Source: CAZDXB01 sp964509335 (GTDB lineage Bacteria; Bacteroidota; Ignavibacteria; Kapaibacteriales; UBA2268). Taken from it: a stretch of 22,501 bases of DNA. Under the pieces are notes generated by a model, which worked only from the letters and a program-made list of their open reading frames with translations, did not search any database and was not told the DNA's origin. Both the position numbers and the translations under genes were made by a program. This document shows positions 16,100 through 22,501 of this stretch, piece after piece; position 1 is the first letter of the stretch, and every line of letters begins with the position of its first letter. Location of the stretch: positions 1 to 22,501 of the forward strand of contig CAZDXB010000040.1 of NCBI GenBank assembly GCA_964509335.1. Reading direction: 5' to 3'.

Positions 16100-17663
16100 T
16101 AGAGTTATCATGGCAATAGCGGCAGTCTTACTTTTTACGAACGCTACTCAATCGGCGAGCGGCGAAAACTCAAATAGTCTTAAAACAAGACTGCCCGAAA
16201 CTATAAATAGCTACAGCCCGACGATTGTTCCCGTTATTTCGCCCGACGGCGATTTGCTTTTCTTCGACAGAAAAAATCATCCGCTAAATACAGGCTCGGT
16301 CGCCGACAACGACGAAATCTGGTATTCAAAAAAGATTAGCGGCAAATATTGGTCTTTGCCGAAAAAAGCGCCCTCCCCCCCAAACGAAAAATATTCGACG
16401 ACGCTTTTCTGGATTTCGCCTTGCGGAGCCTCCGCTTTAATTTACGGCGATTCAGCATACGACTCAAGAAGCGCGAACTTTTATTTAACAGATATGAACG
16501 GCGCTAATTTCTCGAATTCTATAAACGTCAAAATCCGCGACTATTACAATAAATCAAAAAACGCTTACGCCATTCTTTCCCACGACGCGGAAATATTAGT
16601 TTTATCGTTAAAAAGGGGCGAAGGTTTTGGCGGAGAAGATTTATACGTTTGCTTCAAATCGGATACTGGATTAACTTATTCCGAGCCGCTCAACATAGGC
16701 TCGGAAATCAATACGGAAAGCGACGAAATCTCGCCTTTCCTCGCATACGACAACAAAACTTTATACTTCGCGAGCGCCGGACGAGACGGATTCGGCGGTT
16801 TCGATTTATACGTCGCGAAACGTTTAGACGATAGCTGGACGAATTGGAGCGAACCTAAAAATTTAGGCGGAGATATTAACTCTAAGTTCGAAGAGGGAGG
16901 AATATATTTGACTTTGCTTTCAAAATACGCTTACTTAGTTTCTTCGGAAATAAAAGTAGCTCCCTCTAACTCAATCGACAAAAACCTCGACTCAATAAAA
17001 CTAAGACACGGAATTTACAAAACTAAAATTCCGAACAAATTCGCTCCCGAACCCTACGCCGTAGTCGAAGGCGAGATAAAAGTCAAAGCAGTCGGCGAAG
17101 AGTTACATTACAAAAAAAGCGTTGAAATTGAAGCAGAATTTAAAGGAAGGGCTAAAAAGAATATTTATCGCTCCTCGCCGCATACGGGTGAATTCGTTAT
17201 AGTATTGCAAAACAATCAAGTAGTCGATTTAAAAATCAACGAGCCCGGCTACGAAATTATAAAAAAAACAGTGTCGGCGCGAAACTTAAAAAGACCGGAA
17301 AAACGGAAGATAGAAATAATATTACAACCTGCGATAGAGAGAGACAAACCCATAGCTATTACGTTATTTGAAAAAAATTCCTACTCAATTCCGAAAACCG
17401 CCGAGAAAAAGATATACGAAGCTCTCGCCACACTCGACAACCCAAACGATTTGAATTACAAAATAATCGGACATGCCGACGAAAGCGGAACGTCGGCTTA
17501 CAATCTCGGCTTATCCCTTAAAAGAGCCAAAGCTGTAGCGAGATATTTAAATAAATTGGGCGTAAGCGAAAAAAATATAAAACTGGAAGCTAAAGGCGAA
17601 ACCTCCCCCAGCTCGACCGAAGCAAGATTAAACAGACGCGCCGAAATATTCATAGCGCCTTGA
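16083..17663 (+). CDS. PorE-like periplasmic protein: PD40 propeller, CRD-like domain, OmpA peptidoglycan-binding domain
   Basis: The 526-residue protein starts with a signal peptide (MRKMINRVIMAIAAVLLF...). A PD40/WD40-like propeller follows at about 40-270 (ISPDGDLLFFD, DNKTLYFASAGRDGFGGFDLY). A small beta domain at about 330-415 contains GEF and EPGYEI, as in carboxypeptidase-regulatory-like folds. An OmpA-C domain at about 426-526 has GHADESGTSAYNLGLSLKRA and ends LNRRAEIFI. Propeller-CRD-OmpA is the order found in PorE of the type IX secretion system, but PorE's TPR part is missing. Many FCB paralogues share PD40-OmpA architecture, so a T9SS role is inference. An in-frame TTG exists at 16062, but ATG 16083 (or 16092) gives a good signal peptide. 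The start lies inside recX. It is the last gene of the operon. Confidence 0.88.
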   Translation: MRKMINRVIMAIAAVLLFTNATQSASGENSNSLKTRLPETINSYSPTIVPVISPDGDLLFFDRKNHPLNTGSVADNDEIWYSKKISGKYWSLPKKAPSPPNEKYSTTLFWISPCGASALIYGDSAYDSRSANFYLTDMNGANFSNSINVKIRDYYNKSKNAYAILSHDAEILVLSLKRGEGFGGEDLYVCFKSDTGLTYSEPLNIGSEINTESDEISPFLAYDNKTLYFASAGRDGFGGFDLYVAKRLDDSWTNWSEPKNLGGDINSKFEEGGIYLTLLSKYAYLVSSEIKVAPSNSIDKNLDSIKLRHGIYKTKIPNKFAPEPYAVVEGEIKVKAVGEELHYKKSVEIEAEFKGRAKKNIYRSSPHTGEFVIVLQNNQVVDLKINEPGYEIIKKTVSARNLKRPEKRKIEIILQPAIERDKPIAITLFEKNSYSIPKTAEKKIYEALATLDNPNDLNYKIIGHADESGTSAYNLGLSLKRAKAVARYLNKLGVSEKNIKLEAKGETSPSSTEARLNRRAEIFIAP

Positions 17664-17677
17664 ATCTTATGTTTTAC

Positions 17678-17710
17678 ATTCATCAGACGACTCCGAGTCA
17701 TCGGATGAAT
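17678..17710. repeat. Second CATCCGATGACT-type palindrome
   Basis: ATTCATCAGACGACT (17678-17692) and AGTCATCGGATGAAT (17696-17710) pair at 13 of 15 positions around CCG. The right arm matches the palindrome at 11555-11569 except near its outer end, which again changes so as to stay paired (ATTC/GAAT versus ACTC/GAGT). It begins 15 bases after the stop of the OmpA-domain gene and has no T-run. Confidence 0.8.
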
Positions 17711-17764
17711 ATTCTTACCGTAAAATGTCTCCAGTTGCAACGTTGGCTTTCCTTTTAGTTCCGA

Positions 17765-17871
17765 CGCTCCCCGTTTGATTGAGACGCCGCGAGGAGCGCG
17801 GCTATACACGTTCACGCGCGGAGCGATGGGGGCAAAGAGAAGAAGCAAGAGCAGACGGGGGCGTCCGCTCT
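17765..17871. repeat. GC-rich intergenic block with inverted repeat
   Basis: This stretch is markedly richer in G+C than the surrounding intergenic DNA. AGAGCAGACG (17848-17857) pairs with CGTCCGCTCT (17862-17871) with one mismatch around GGGG. CGCTCC (17765-17770) is complementary to GGAGCG at 17793-17798. A reading frame can be drawn through it on the minus strand but has no start signal or recognisable product, so I treat it as a non-coding repeat. It would fit an intergenic element present elsewhere in the genome; that is inference. Confidence 0.55.
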
Positions 17872-17882
17872 ACTACGATTTT

Positions 17883-17914
17883 AGATGTGCCACACTTTGA
17901 ATTGTGGCGCATCT
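17883..17914. repeat. GATGTGCCACA-type palindrome between convergent genes
   Basis: AGATGTGCCACA (17883-17894) and TGTGGCGCATCT (17903-17914) form a 12-bp stem with one T-G wobble and an 8-base loop. No T-run follows on the plus strand (GGTATTTG). It could act as a terminator or an mRNA 3'-end stabiliser for either convergent gene. Confidence 0.7.
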
Positions 17915-17944
17915 GGTATTTGTTCACAAGCTAAAGCTCGCGGC

Positions 17945-17971
17945 AATTGAAACAGTCGCCGGCTGTCAATT
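17945..17971. repeat. Bulged hairpin overlapping the GH57 stop codon
   Basis: AATTGAAACAG (17945-17955) and CTGTCAATT (17963-17971) pair with a two-base bulge around TCGCCGG. The right arm contains the stop codon of the minus-strand GH57 gene (17966-17968). No U-tract follows on the minus strand. This is the fourth distinct inverted repeat within 300 bases. Confidence 0.5.
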
Positions 17972-20050
17972 CACTATATCGAATACAATCCTCCCTTGTC
18001 TCGGATATATAATTTCGCCGCCTTCGGTTTCGGTTTTTACTATGAACTCTATTTTGTCGGATTCCTGAACGACGGCTTTCGAAAATCCGAATTCAATAAT
18101 CTCGTCCTTGGCGAACTCCATTTTCCTAGATTCTATCGGTTCGTCGGATAACAACTTGAAACCGGTGGATTTTATTACTAGTTCGAACTTTTTCGGCTCT
18201 TTGAACTGGAAAGTTATTCTATCGCTGTTTTTTAATTGTCGCGATGTGTCGCAGCGAAAAACTAGTTCGTCGCCGGTGGAAGCGAACCAAATTCTGTGCA
18301 GGACTTCCCCGACTTGATGCATAGCCGTTTGAGAGCCGGCGGCGGCGTAAAATCCGGCGTCGTTCCACTTCTCGGCGTCCGTTATTCTTCCGTCTATTAT
18401 CGGCGCGACCTCTCCCCTTTGCTGCACGATGTTTTTCTTCTCGTAACTTTCACTAATCGGCTCTAAAATATGGCTCGGCGTCTCTACGCCAATTAGTTTG
18501 TAAGCTCTTTGCAGATGCTCCCGAAACAAAACGTCGAAATCGCTTTTGTTCTCCGCTTGATGTTCGTCGCCGTACCACCAAAACCAGTCGGAGCCTTCGG
18601 CTATATATATTTCTTCCATCGCCTTATCGAAATTTTCCGGCTCGATGTCGTCTTTTCTCTTTTCTACCGCTTCTCTCGCTTCGGCAAGCATATTCCAAGC
18701 GGCTAGTTCCTCCTTATTTCCTATCCATATTTTAAAATTCCCGTTAATCCAAGAGCCTGCTTTTACGCTCTTCAGTCGAGGAGAATATCGCGATTTATTT
18801 TGCTCAGCCGCTTCGGAATAAGTAATTGTCTTCAAATCGTCCGCTTCATTCAGCAAATTAAATAATTCCCTCTGAAAATAAATTCCGTTCTGAAAATAAA
18901 ACTCCCAGCAGTTTTCGCCGTCTAATATTACCGGAACGACGGCGTAATCAAGAGCTTCCTCGCCCAAATTCTCGACAATTTCGCCTTTTATATGCCTCAA
19001 TCTATTGCAAAAGTCGTTCGCCGCGTCCTTTTGGTCCCATCTTGAATAAACGAAACCGATGGCGTCGGACAAATTATGGTCTCGGAAAAATACCGTCAAA
19101 TCGCCGCTTTCGGTAGAATATTGCGCTGGGAAATACTTTGCCAGCGGCGAATAACTATCGCCCATTGAAGCCGCTAATATAGCTTCGTCGCTCGCTGTCC
19201 ATTTGTAGCCGAGCGCGGCTATCATTCGTAAAACTTCGTCGGAAATCGAGCCTTCCGAGGGCCAAACGCCGTCGGCTTTTCTATTGAATACGTCTTCGTA
19301 ATAAGTAAGCGAACCTTCCAATTGAGCTTTGGCGTCTTCGGGATATTTAAATATCTTCTCCGGCATAGAACAATTCGGAGTAGCTTCCAACGACGCTTGC
19401 GAATCGCATAATAACGGCAGAATCGGGTGATATTTAGGAGTGCAGCTAATTTCCAACTGTCCAACGCTTATCAATGATTTATACTGCTTTATTATTTTGC
19501 TCAAAATTTCAAGATGCAAATCCAAAACCATCGCTTTTTCTTCTTCGGTGAAGTTCTTGCCCTTTGTGAACAAGCGTCTAACCGCCGACCTTTTTCTCGA
19601 CTGGTTGCCTATCCAAGTCAAGTTATACCACACTTGCAAGTCGAGCCAGTCCTGCGGCTCAAAATTCAACAGCGCCTTGTCGGTATCCGCGGCGGCTAAA
19701 TACAACTCCTGATAGCGACGAAACGGCTTTATCATATTCTCGTGATTGCACAAGAAGAAAAGCCTCAGGATTTCTTTTTTATCTTCGTCGCTTAGCGATT
19801 TCGCGTCCTTCTCGGTAAGTATTTGGATTTTATCCTTCGCTCCGCCCTTTACGTATTCTTCCAACTGCATACAAAGCGACGGGACTAAGTTTATCGTCTG
19901 CTTCAAATTGGGATACTCGTAAAAAAGCTCCGGCAAATCCCAATAATCCTTGACGCCGTGCAACCTAACCCAAGGCAGTATCATCTCGTCGTCTTTTAAA
20001 TAATAAGGCTGATGAAAATGCCACAAAATAGCGACTTTTAACGGTTTCAT
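17966..20050 (-). CDS. Glycoside hydrolase family 57 with C-terminal carbohydrate-binding-like domain
   Basis: GH57 enzymes act on alpha-glucans (amylases, amylopullulanases, 4-alpha-glucanotransferases, branching enzymes) by a retaining mechanism. This 694-residue protein begins with WHFHQPYY and PWVRLHGVKDYWDLP, the family's conserved start. It also has TPKYHPILPLL, the nucleophile motif GVWPSEGSIS (Glu266) and the acid/base motif ILDGENCWEFY (Asp377). From about residue 555 a beta-rich domain (APIIDGRITDAEKWNDA... to the end) resembles DOMON/CBM9-type modules. There is no signal peptide, so the enzyme should be cytoplasmic unless exported otherwise. That is odd for a protein with a putative surface-binding module. 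Exact specificity cannot be read from the sequence. The gene starts 25 bases after the upstream beta-barrel gene, so they probably form an operon. Confidence 0.93.
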   Translation of the reverse strand: MKPLKVAILWHFHQPYYLKDDEMILPWVRLHGVKDYWDLPELFYEYPNLKQTINLVPSLCMQLEEYVKGGAKDKIQILTEKDAKSLSDEDKKEILRLFFLCNHENMIKPFRRYQELYLAAADTDKALLNFEPQDWLDLQVWYNLTWIGNQSRKRSAVRRLFTKGKNFTEEEKAMVLDLHLEILSKIIKQYKSLISVGQLEISCTPKYHPILPLLCDSQASLEATPNCSMPEKIFKYPEDAKAQLEGSLTYYEDVFNRKADGVWPSEGSISDEVLRMIAALGYKWTASDEAILAASMGDSYSPLAKYFPAQYSTESGDLTVFFRDHNLSDAIGFVYSRWDQKDAANDFCNRLRHIKGEIVENLGEEALDYAVVPVILDGENCWEFYFQNGIYFQRELFNLLNEADDLKTITYSEAAEQNKSRYSPRLKSVKAGSWINGNFKIWIGNKEELAAWNMLAEAREAVEKRKDDIEPENFDKAMEEIYIAEGSDWFWWYGDEHQAENKSDFDVLFREHLQRAYKLIGVETPSHILEPISESYEKKNIVQQRGEVAPIIDGRITDAEKWNDAGFYAAAGSQTAMHQVGEVLHRIWFASTGDELVFRCDTSRQLKNSDRITFQFKEPKKFELVIKSTGFKLLSDEPIESRKMEFAKDEIIEFGFSKAVVQESDKIEFIVKTETEGGEIIYPRQGRIVFDIVN

Positions 20051-20075
20051 TGTTATCTCTATATTTTATGAAAAA

Positions 20076-20612
20076 TTATAAGCTCATTCCCAAAGACAAG
20101 CCGTAAACGAAGGAGGCTTCGCCGCCGGCTATGTCGAAACTTACGGCCGGCGAAATCGTAAACATATTGTAATGATAGATATACGCCGCGCCTAGTCTAA
20201 ACAAAAAATGAGTTTGCATCTCGGTTTTCTCCGCTTCGGACTGCGATTCGCCGTTCACGGTTTCCTCGCCGAACTTAACGCCCGGAGCGAGCCAAAATTT
20301 AAACTCCTCCATATAAGGATGAATATAAATCGGGACGCCTACAAGGTTTTCCTTATGTTCGGCGAAAACTCCCTCGATAAAAAATCCCGTCCCGAACATA
20401 TAATCGACGAACGGCAAACGATACTCGTAATCGAGTCCCAAAGCTAAATCCGTCGAGGACTCGCTCAAATTCGACGACGCGCCGATAAAAATTGAAGCGT
20501 GATAGAAAGCCAATTCATCGTCTTTTGAAGAACGTTCCCCTTCCTGAGCGTTAGCCGTAAAAGACAGCGTTAACGTCAAAACCAGAGAGACTAATATTTT
20601 TACTTTTTTCAT
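20076..20612 (-). CDS. Small outer-membrane beta-barrel protein upstream of GH57
   Basis: I do not recognise a named family. The 178 residues start with a signal peptide (MKKVKILVSLVLTLTLSFTANAQ, cleavage after ANA likely). They continue as alternating strands rich in aromatic residues and glycine (YHASIFIGASS, FGTGFFIEGVF, FLFRLGAAYIYHY, ASFVYGLSLGMSL), with an acidic loop (GEESQ-like, near 125-138). The C-terminus ...GLSLGMSL fits a barrel-closing strand. I place the start at ATG 20612, not at the in-frame TTG 20624, because MKK begins the signal sequence. It is the first gene of a two-gene unit with GH57, divergent from the aldehyde dehydrogenase gene. A channel for sugars is possible, but nothing in the sequence proves it. 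Confidence 0.75.
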   Translation of the reverse strand: MKKVKILVSLVLTLTLSFTANAQEGERSSKDDELAFYHASIFIGASSNLSESSTDLALGLDYEYRLPFVDYMFGTGFFIEGVFAEHKENLVGVPIYIHPYMEEFKFWLAPGVKFGEETVNGESQSEAEKTEMQTHFLFRLGAAYIYHYNMFTISPAVSFDIAGGEASFVYGLSLGMSL

Positions 20613-20679
20613 AACATTACTCAAAAAATAACTTGACTTTTTAACGAAAAATCAATATACAAATTATCGACAAAACAAT

Positions 20680-20687
20680 TAAATTTG
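20680..20687 (+). promoter_or_regulatory. Candidate -7 element for the aldehyde dehydrogenase gene
   Basis: TAAATTTG fits TAnnTTTG and lies 41 bases before the ATG at 20729. This is the most natural distance of the -7 candidates in the window. No TTG occurs 19-21 bases upstream, so support is partial. Confidence 0.35.
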
Positions 20688-20728
20688 TAAAGTATTTATT
20701 GAACTTTTTGAAAAACGGAGGTCTGGTT

Positions 20729-22210
20729 ATGAGAGAATTTAAGAACTATATTAACGGAGAATGGGTCTCCGCTAAATCGGGAAAAACGTTTCAGAATATA
20801 AGTCCCGCCAATAAAGACGACGTCATAGGCGAATTTCCTTTGTCCGAACAAGAAGACGTAAACGAAGTAGCGAAAGTCGCTCGCGAAGCATATAAAAAAT
20901 GGCGAATGGTTCCGGCGCCTAAAAGGGGCGAGAAAATCAAGAAAGCCGGCGATTTATTTGTCCAGCGCAAAAAAGAACTCGCCGAAGTTATGACGCGTGA
21001 GATGGGCAAGCCGACTTTCGAAACCGAAGGCGACGTTCAGGAAGCTATAGACACGGCTTACTACGCCGCCACTGAAACGAGAAGACTGTTCGGTTACACG
21101 ACTCCAAGCGAAATGCCCGACAAAACTAATCTATCGTATAGAACGCCCATAGGCGTTTGCGGCATAATCACCGCTTGGAACTTTCCCGTTGCCGTTCCCA
21201 GTTGGAAAATCCTGCCCGCTATGGCGGCTGGAAATACCGTTATTTTCAAGCCGTCGAAAGACTCGCCGCACTCAGGAGTTATTATGGCGGAAATTTTCGA
21301 GGAAGCGGGAATTCCGCCCGGAGTGTTTAATTTAATACTCGGTAAAGGAAGTATGGGCAATCTACTCGTGGAACATCCCGATATCGACTTAATCGGATTC
21401 ACCGGCTCGACGGAAATCGGCTTTAAAATCGGCGAAATCTGCGGTAGAACGAACAAAAAATGCTCGCTTGAGATGGGCGGCAAAAACGCGCAAATAGTGA
21501 TGCCCGACGCTAATATGGAATTGGCTATGGACGGCGTCGTTTGGGGCGCGTTCGGAACGACCGGGCAGCGCTGCACAGCTACCTCCCGATTAATCCTTCA
21601 CAAGGAAATATACGACGAATTCCTCGAAAATCTGAGAAAGAAAGCCGAGAGCTTAAAACTCGGCGACGGTTTGAAAAAAGGAACGGACGTAGGTCCGGTT
21701 ATACATGAAAACGCGCTGAAAAGCATAGATAATTACGTGAAAATCGGCGTAGAAGAAGGCGGCAGATTAATTTGCGGCGGCGAACGAGCTAACGAAGGCG
21801 ACTTAGCTAAAGGCTCTTTCTACAAGCCAACTATAATAGCCGACGTAACGCGAGACATGACAATATTTCAAGAAGAAATATTCGGTCCCGTTTTGGCGGT
21901 AACGAAAGCCGATTCATTTGAACATGCAATAGAACTTCAGAACGACTGCGATTACGGGCTTTCTTCGGCTATTTACACGCGGAACGTAAACGAAGCTTTC
22001 AAGGCGATGCGCGATATCGAGGCGGGAATAACTTACATAAACGCCCCGACAATCGGCGCGGAAGCGCACATGCCCTTCGGCGGCGTGAAAGGCACCGGCA
22101 ACGGACACAGAGAAGGCGGCTGGACGGTATTCGACATCTTCACCGAATGGAAAACCGTTTACGTCGATTTCTCCGACCAATTGCAAAGAGCGCAAATAGA
22201 TAATTATTGA
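20729..22210 (+). CDS. NAD(P)-dependent aldehyde dehydrogenase
   Basis: The 493-residue cytoplasmic enzyme oxidises an aldehyde to the acid with NAD(P)+. It carries the substrate/cofactor motif TAWNFPVAVPSWK, KPSKDSP, and GFTGSTEIG of the nucleotide fold. The general base is Glu248 (LEMGGKN) and the nucleophile is Cys282 (GQRCTATSRL). EIFGPVL and the C-terminal PFGGVKGTGNGHREGG...FTEWKTVYVDFS follow. The ending resembles the semialdehyde-type ALDH branch (alpha-ketoglutaric or succinic semialdehyde, or related), but substrate cannot be fixed from motifs. An earlier in-frame TTG exists at 20699; I chose ATG 20729 because GGAGG at 20717-20721 is 7 bases before it. It stands alone, and ATTCCC-type palindromes follow its stop. 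Confidence 0.96.
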   Translation: MREFKNYINGEWVSAKSGKTFQNISPANKDDVIGEFPLSEQEDVNEVAKVAREAYKKWRMVPAPKRGEKIKKAGDLFVQRKKELAEVMTREMGKPTFETEGDVQEAIDTAYYAATETRRLFGYTTPSEMPDKTNLSYRTPIGVCGIITAWNFPVAVPSWKILPAMAAGNTVIFKPSKDSPHSGVIMAEIFEEAGIPPGVFNLILGKGSMGNLLVEHPDIDLIGFTGSTEIGFKIGEICGRTNKKCSLEMGGKNAQIVMPDANMELAMDGVVWGAFGTTGQRCTATSRLILHKEIYDEFLENLRKKAESLKLGDGLKKGTDVGPVIHENALKSIDNYVKIGVEEGGRLICGGERANEGDLAKGSFYKPTIIADVTRDMTIFQEEIFGPVLAVTKADSFEHAIELQNDCDYGLSSAIYTRNVNEAFKAMRDIEAGITYINAPTIGAEAHMPFGGVKGTGNGHREGGWTVFDIFTEWKTVYVDFSDQLQRAQIDNY

Positions 22211-22239
22211 TAAAATTCTGCGTTGAAAAATAGCCTACA

Positions 22240-22269
22240 CTCATTCCCAAATTGTAATTTGGGAATGAG
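22240..22269. repeat. ATTCCC-type palindrome
   Basis: CTCATTCCCAAATT (22240-22253) and AATTTGGGAATGAG (22256-22269) pair perfectly around GT. The arms are identical to the copy at 57-86; only the central two bases differ. It lies 30 bases after the aldehyde dehydrogenase stop. Confidence 0.9.
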
Positions 22270-22280
22270 ATAAACTTTTA

Positions 22281-22313
22281 AGATAGACTCCGCCTCGGAA
22301 GCGGAGTCCATCT
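22281..22313. repeat. GACTCCGC-type palindrome
   Basis: AGATAGACTCCGC (22281-22293) and GCGGAGTCCATCT (22301-22313) pair at 12 of 13 positions around CTCGGAA. It sits between two ATTCCC-type palindromes. A run of four Ts occurs only after a gap (TTCCCTATTTTTA), so terminator function is possible but not clear. Confidence 0.8.
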
Positions 22314-22325
22314 TCCCTATTTTTA

Positions 22326-22359
22326 TCCTCCTTCCCAAATTCCAATTTGGGAAGGAGGA
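22326..22359. repeat. ATTCCC-related palindrome with altered outer arms
   Basis: TCCTCCTTCCCAAATT (22326-22341) and AATTTGGGAAGGAGGA (22344-22359) form a perfect 16-bp stem around CC. The inner ten bases match the other copies. The outer bases are different on both sides yet fully paired, and even the core ATTCCC has become CTTCCC with GGGAAG opposite. Confidence 0.9.
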
Positions 22360-22416
22360 AATATTTAAAATACAGAATCACCTAAGTAACCGACTATTCA
22401 CGAATTAGAAATATCA

Positions 22417-22434
22417 ATGTTCACATGTGAACAT
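22417..22434. promoter_or_regulatory. Operator-like palindrome, site 1
   Basis: ATGTTCA-CATG-TGAACAT is a perfect 18-bp palindrome, and one more A/T pair extends it to 20 bp (22416-22435). It has the size and symmetry of a site for a dimeric helix-turn-helix repressor. A second copy follows with its centre exactly 30 bp away. I cannot name the regulator. Confidence 0.6.
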
Positions 22435-22446
22435 TTCTCGCTTAAA

Positions 22447-22464
22447 ATGTTCATAAGTGAACAT
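22447..22464. promoter_or_regulatory. Operator-like palindrome, site 2
   Basis: ATGTTCA-TAAG-TGAACAT repeats the half-sites and spacing of site 1 exactly, with a different 4-base centre. It lies 37 bases from the window's right edge, upstream of whatever begins there. Preserved half-sites with a free centre argue for protein binding instead of an RNA hairpin. Confidence 0.6.
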
Positions 22465-22501
22465 CCGATTTAGATTTACGATAATATTATTCTTTGTCAA
22501 A

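Noticed and set aside
17498..17848. Minus-strand reading frame of 116 codons across the OmpA-domain gene end and the GC-rich block
   Set aside because: It overlaps the conserved OmpA coding sequence antisense and runs through inverted repeats. The product is not recognisable.
20613..20624. TTG start adding four residues to the barrel protein
   Set aside because: The downstream ATG begins a standard MKK signal peptide, while the TTG has no better ribosome site.

Overview
The window comes from a low-GC (about 60% A+T by eye) Gram-negative bacterium of the Fibrobacterota-Chlorobiota-Bacteroidota (FCB) group. Three observations support this. A secreted 710-residue Asp-box protein ends in a type IX secretion (T9SS) sorting domain. 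A PD40/carboxypeptidase-regulatory-like/OmpA protein resembles PorE. Candidate promoters fit the Bacteroidota pattern TTTG-N19-21-TAnnTTTG rather than the sigma70 pattern. The lineage could be Ignavibacteria- or Kapabacteria-like, but that finer placement is inference.

Layout. 1-134: palindromic repeats at the 3' side of a minus-strand gene. 135-3854 (-): very large Cache-HAMP-4xPAS histidine kinase. 4336-6432 (+): FtsH protease. 6460-6591: more palindromes between convergent genes. 6611-7663 (-): two-helix K+ channel with RCK domain. 8119-8676 (+): small outer-membrane beta-barrel. 8770-10902 (+): Asp-box propeller protein with T9SS signal. 10972-11267 (-): decayed ABC-2 permease. 11291-11569: tandem 106-bp repeats plus palindromes. 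11639-12919 (-): PurD. 13315-17663 (+): a tight apparent operon recA, CaCA antiporter, recX, PorE-like OmpA protein. 17664-17971: four unrelated palindromes. 17966-20612 (-): beta-barrel gene followed by a GH57 glycosidase. 20729-22210 (+): aldehyde dehydrogenase. 22240-22464: palindromes, then two operator-like sites for a gene beyond the window.

Most genes are core or generic envelope and metabolic functions. I see no defence system, prophage, CRISPR array, tRNA, rRNA or intact transposase. The DNA repair pair recA/recX is co-transcribed with an ion antiporter and an envelope protein. The kinase has no response regulator in view. GH57 and its upstream porin-like gene may act together in glucan metabolism, which is inference.

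The most unusual content is intergenic. Several families of perfect or near-perfect palindromes sit only at 3' ends of genes or between convergent genes, never in the divergent promoter regions. One family keeps an ATTCCC...GGGAAT core, while its outer bases change in paired fashion between copies. In a tandem 106-bp repeat, two of only four substitutions are a compensatory change within one stem. These hairpins lack U-tracts, unlike the two ordinary terminators in the window. No complete, clearly new multi-gene system is visible.
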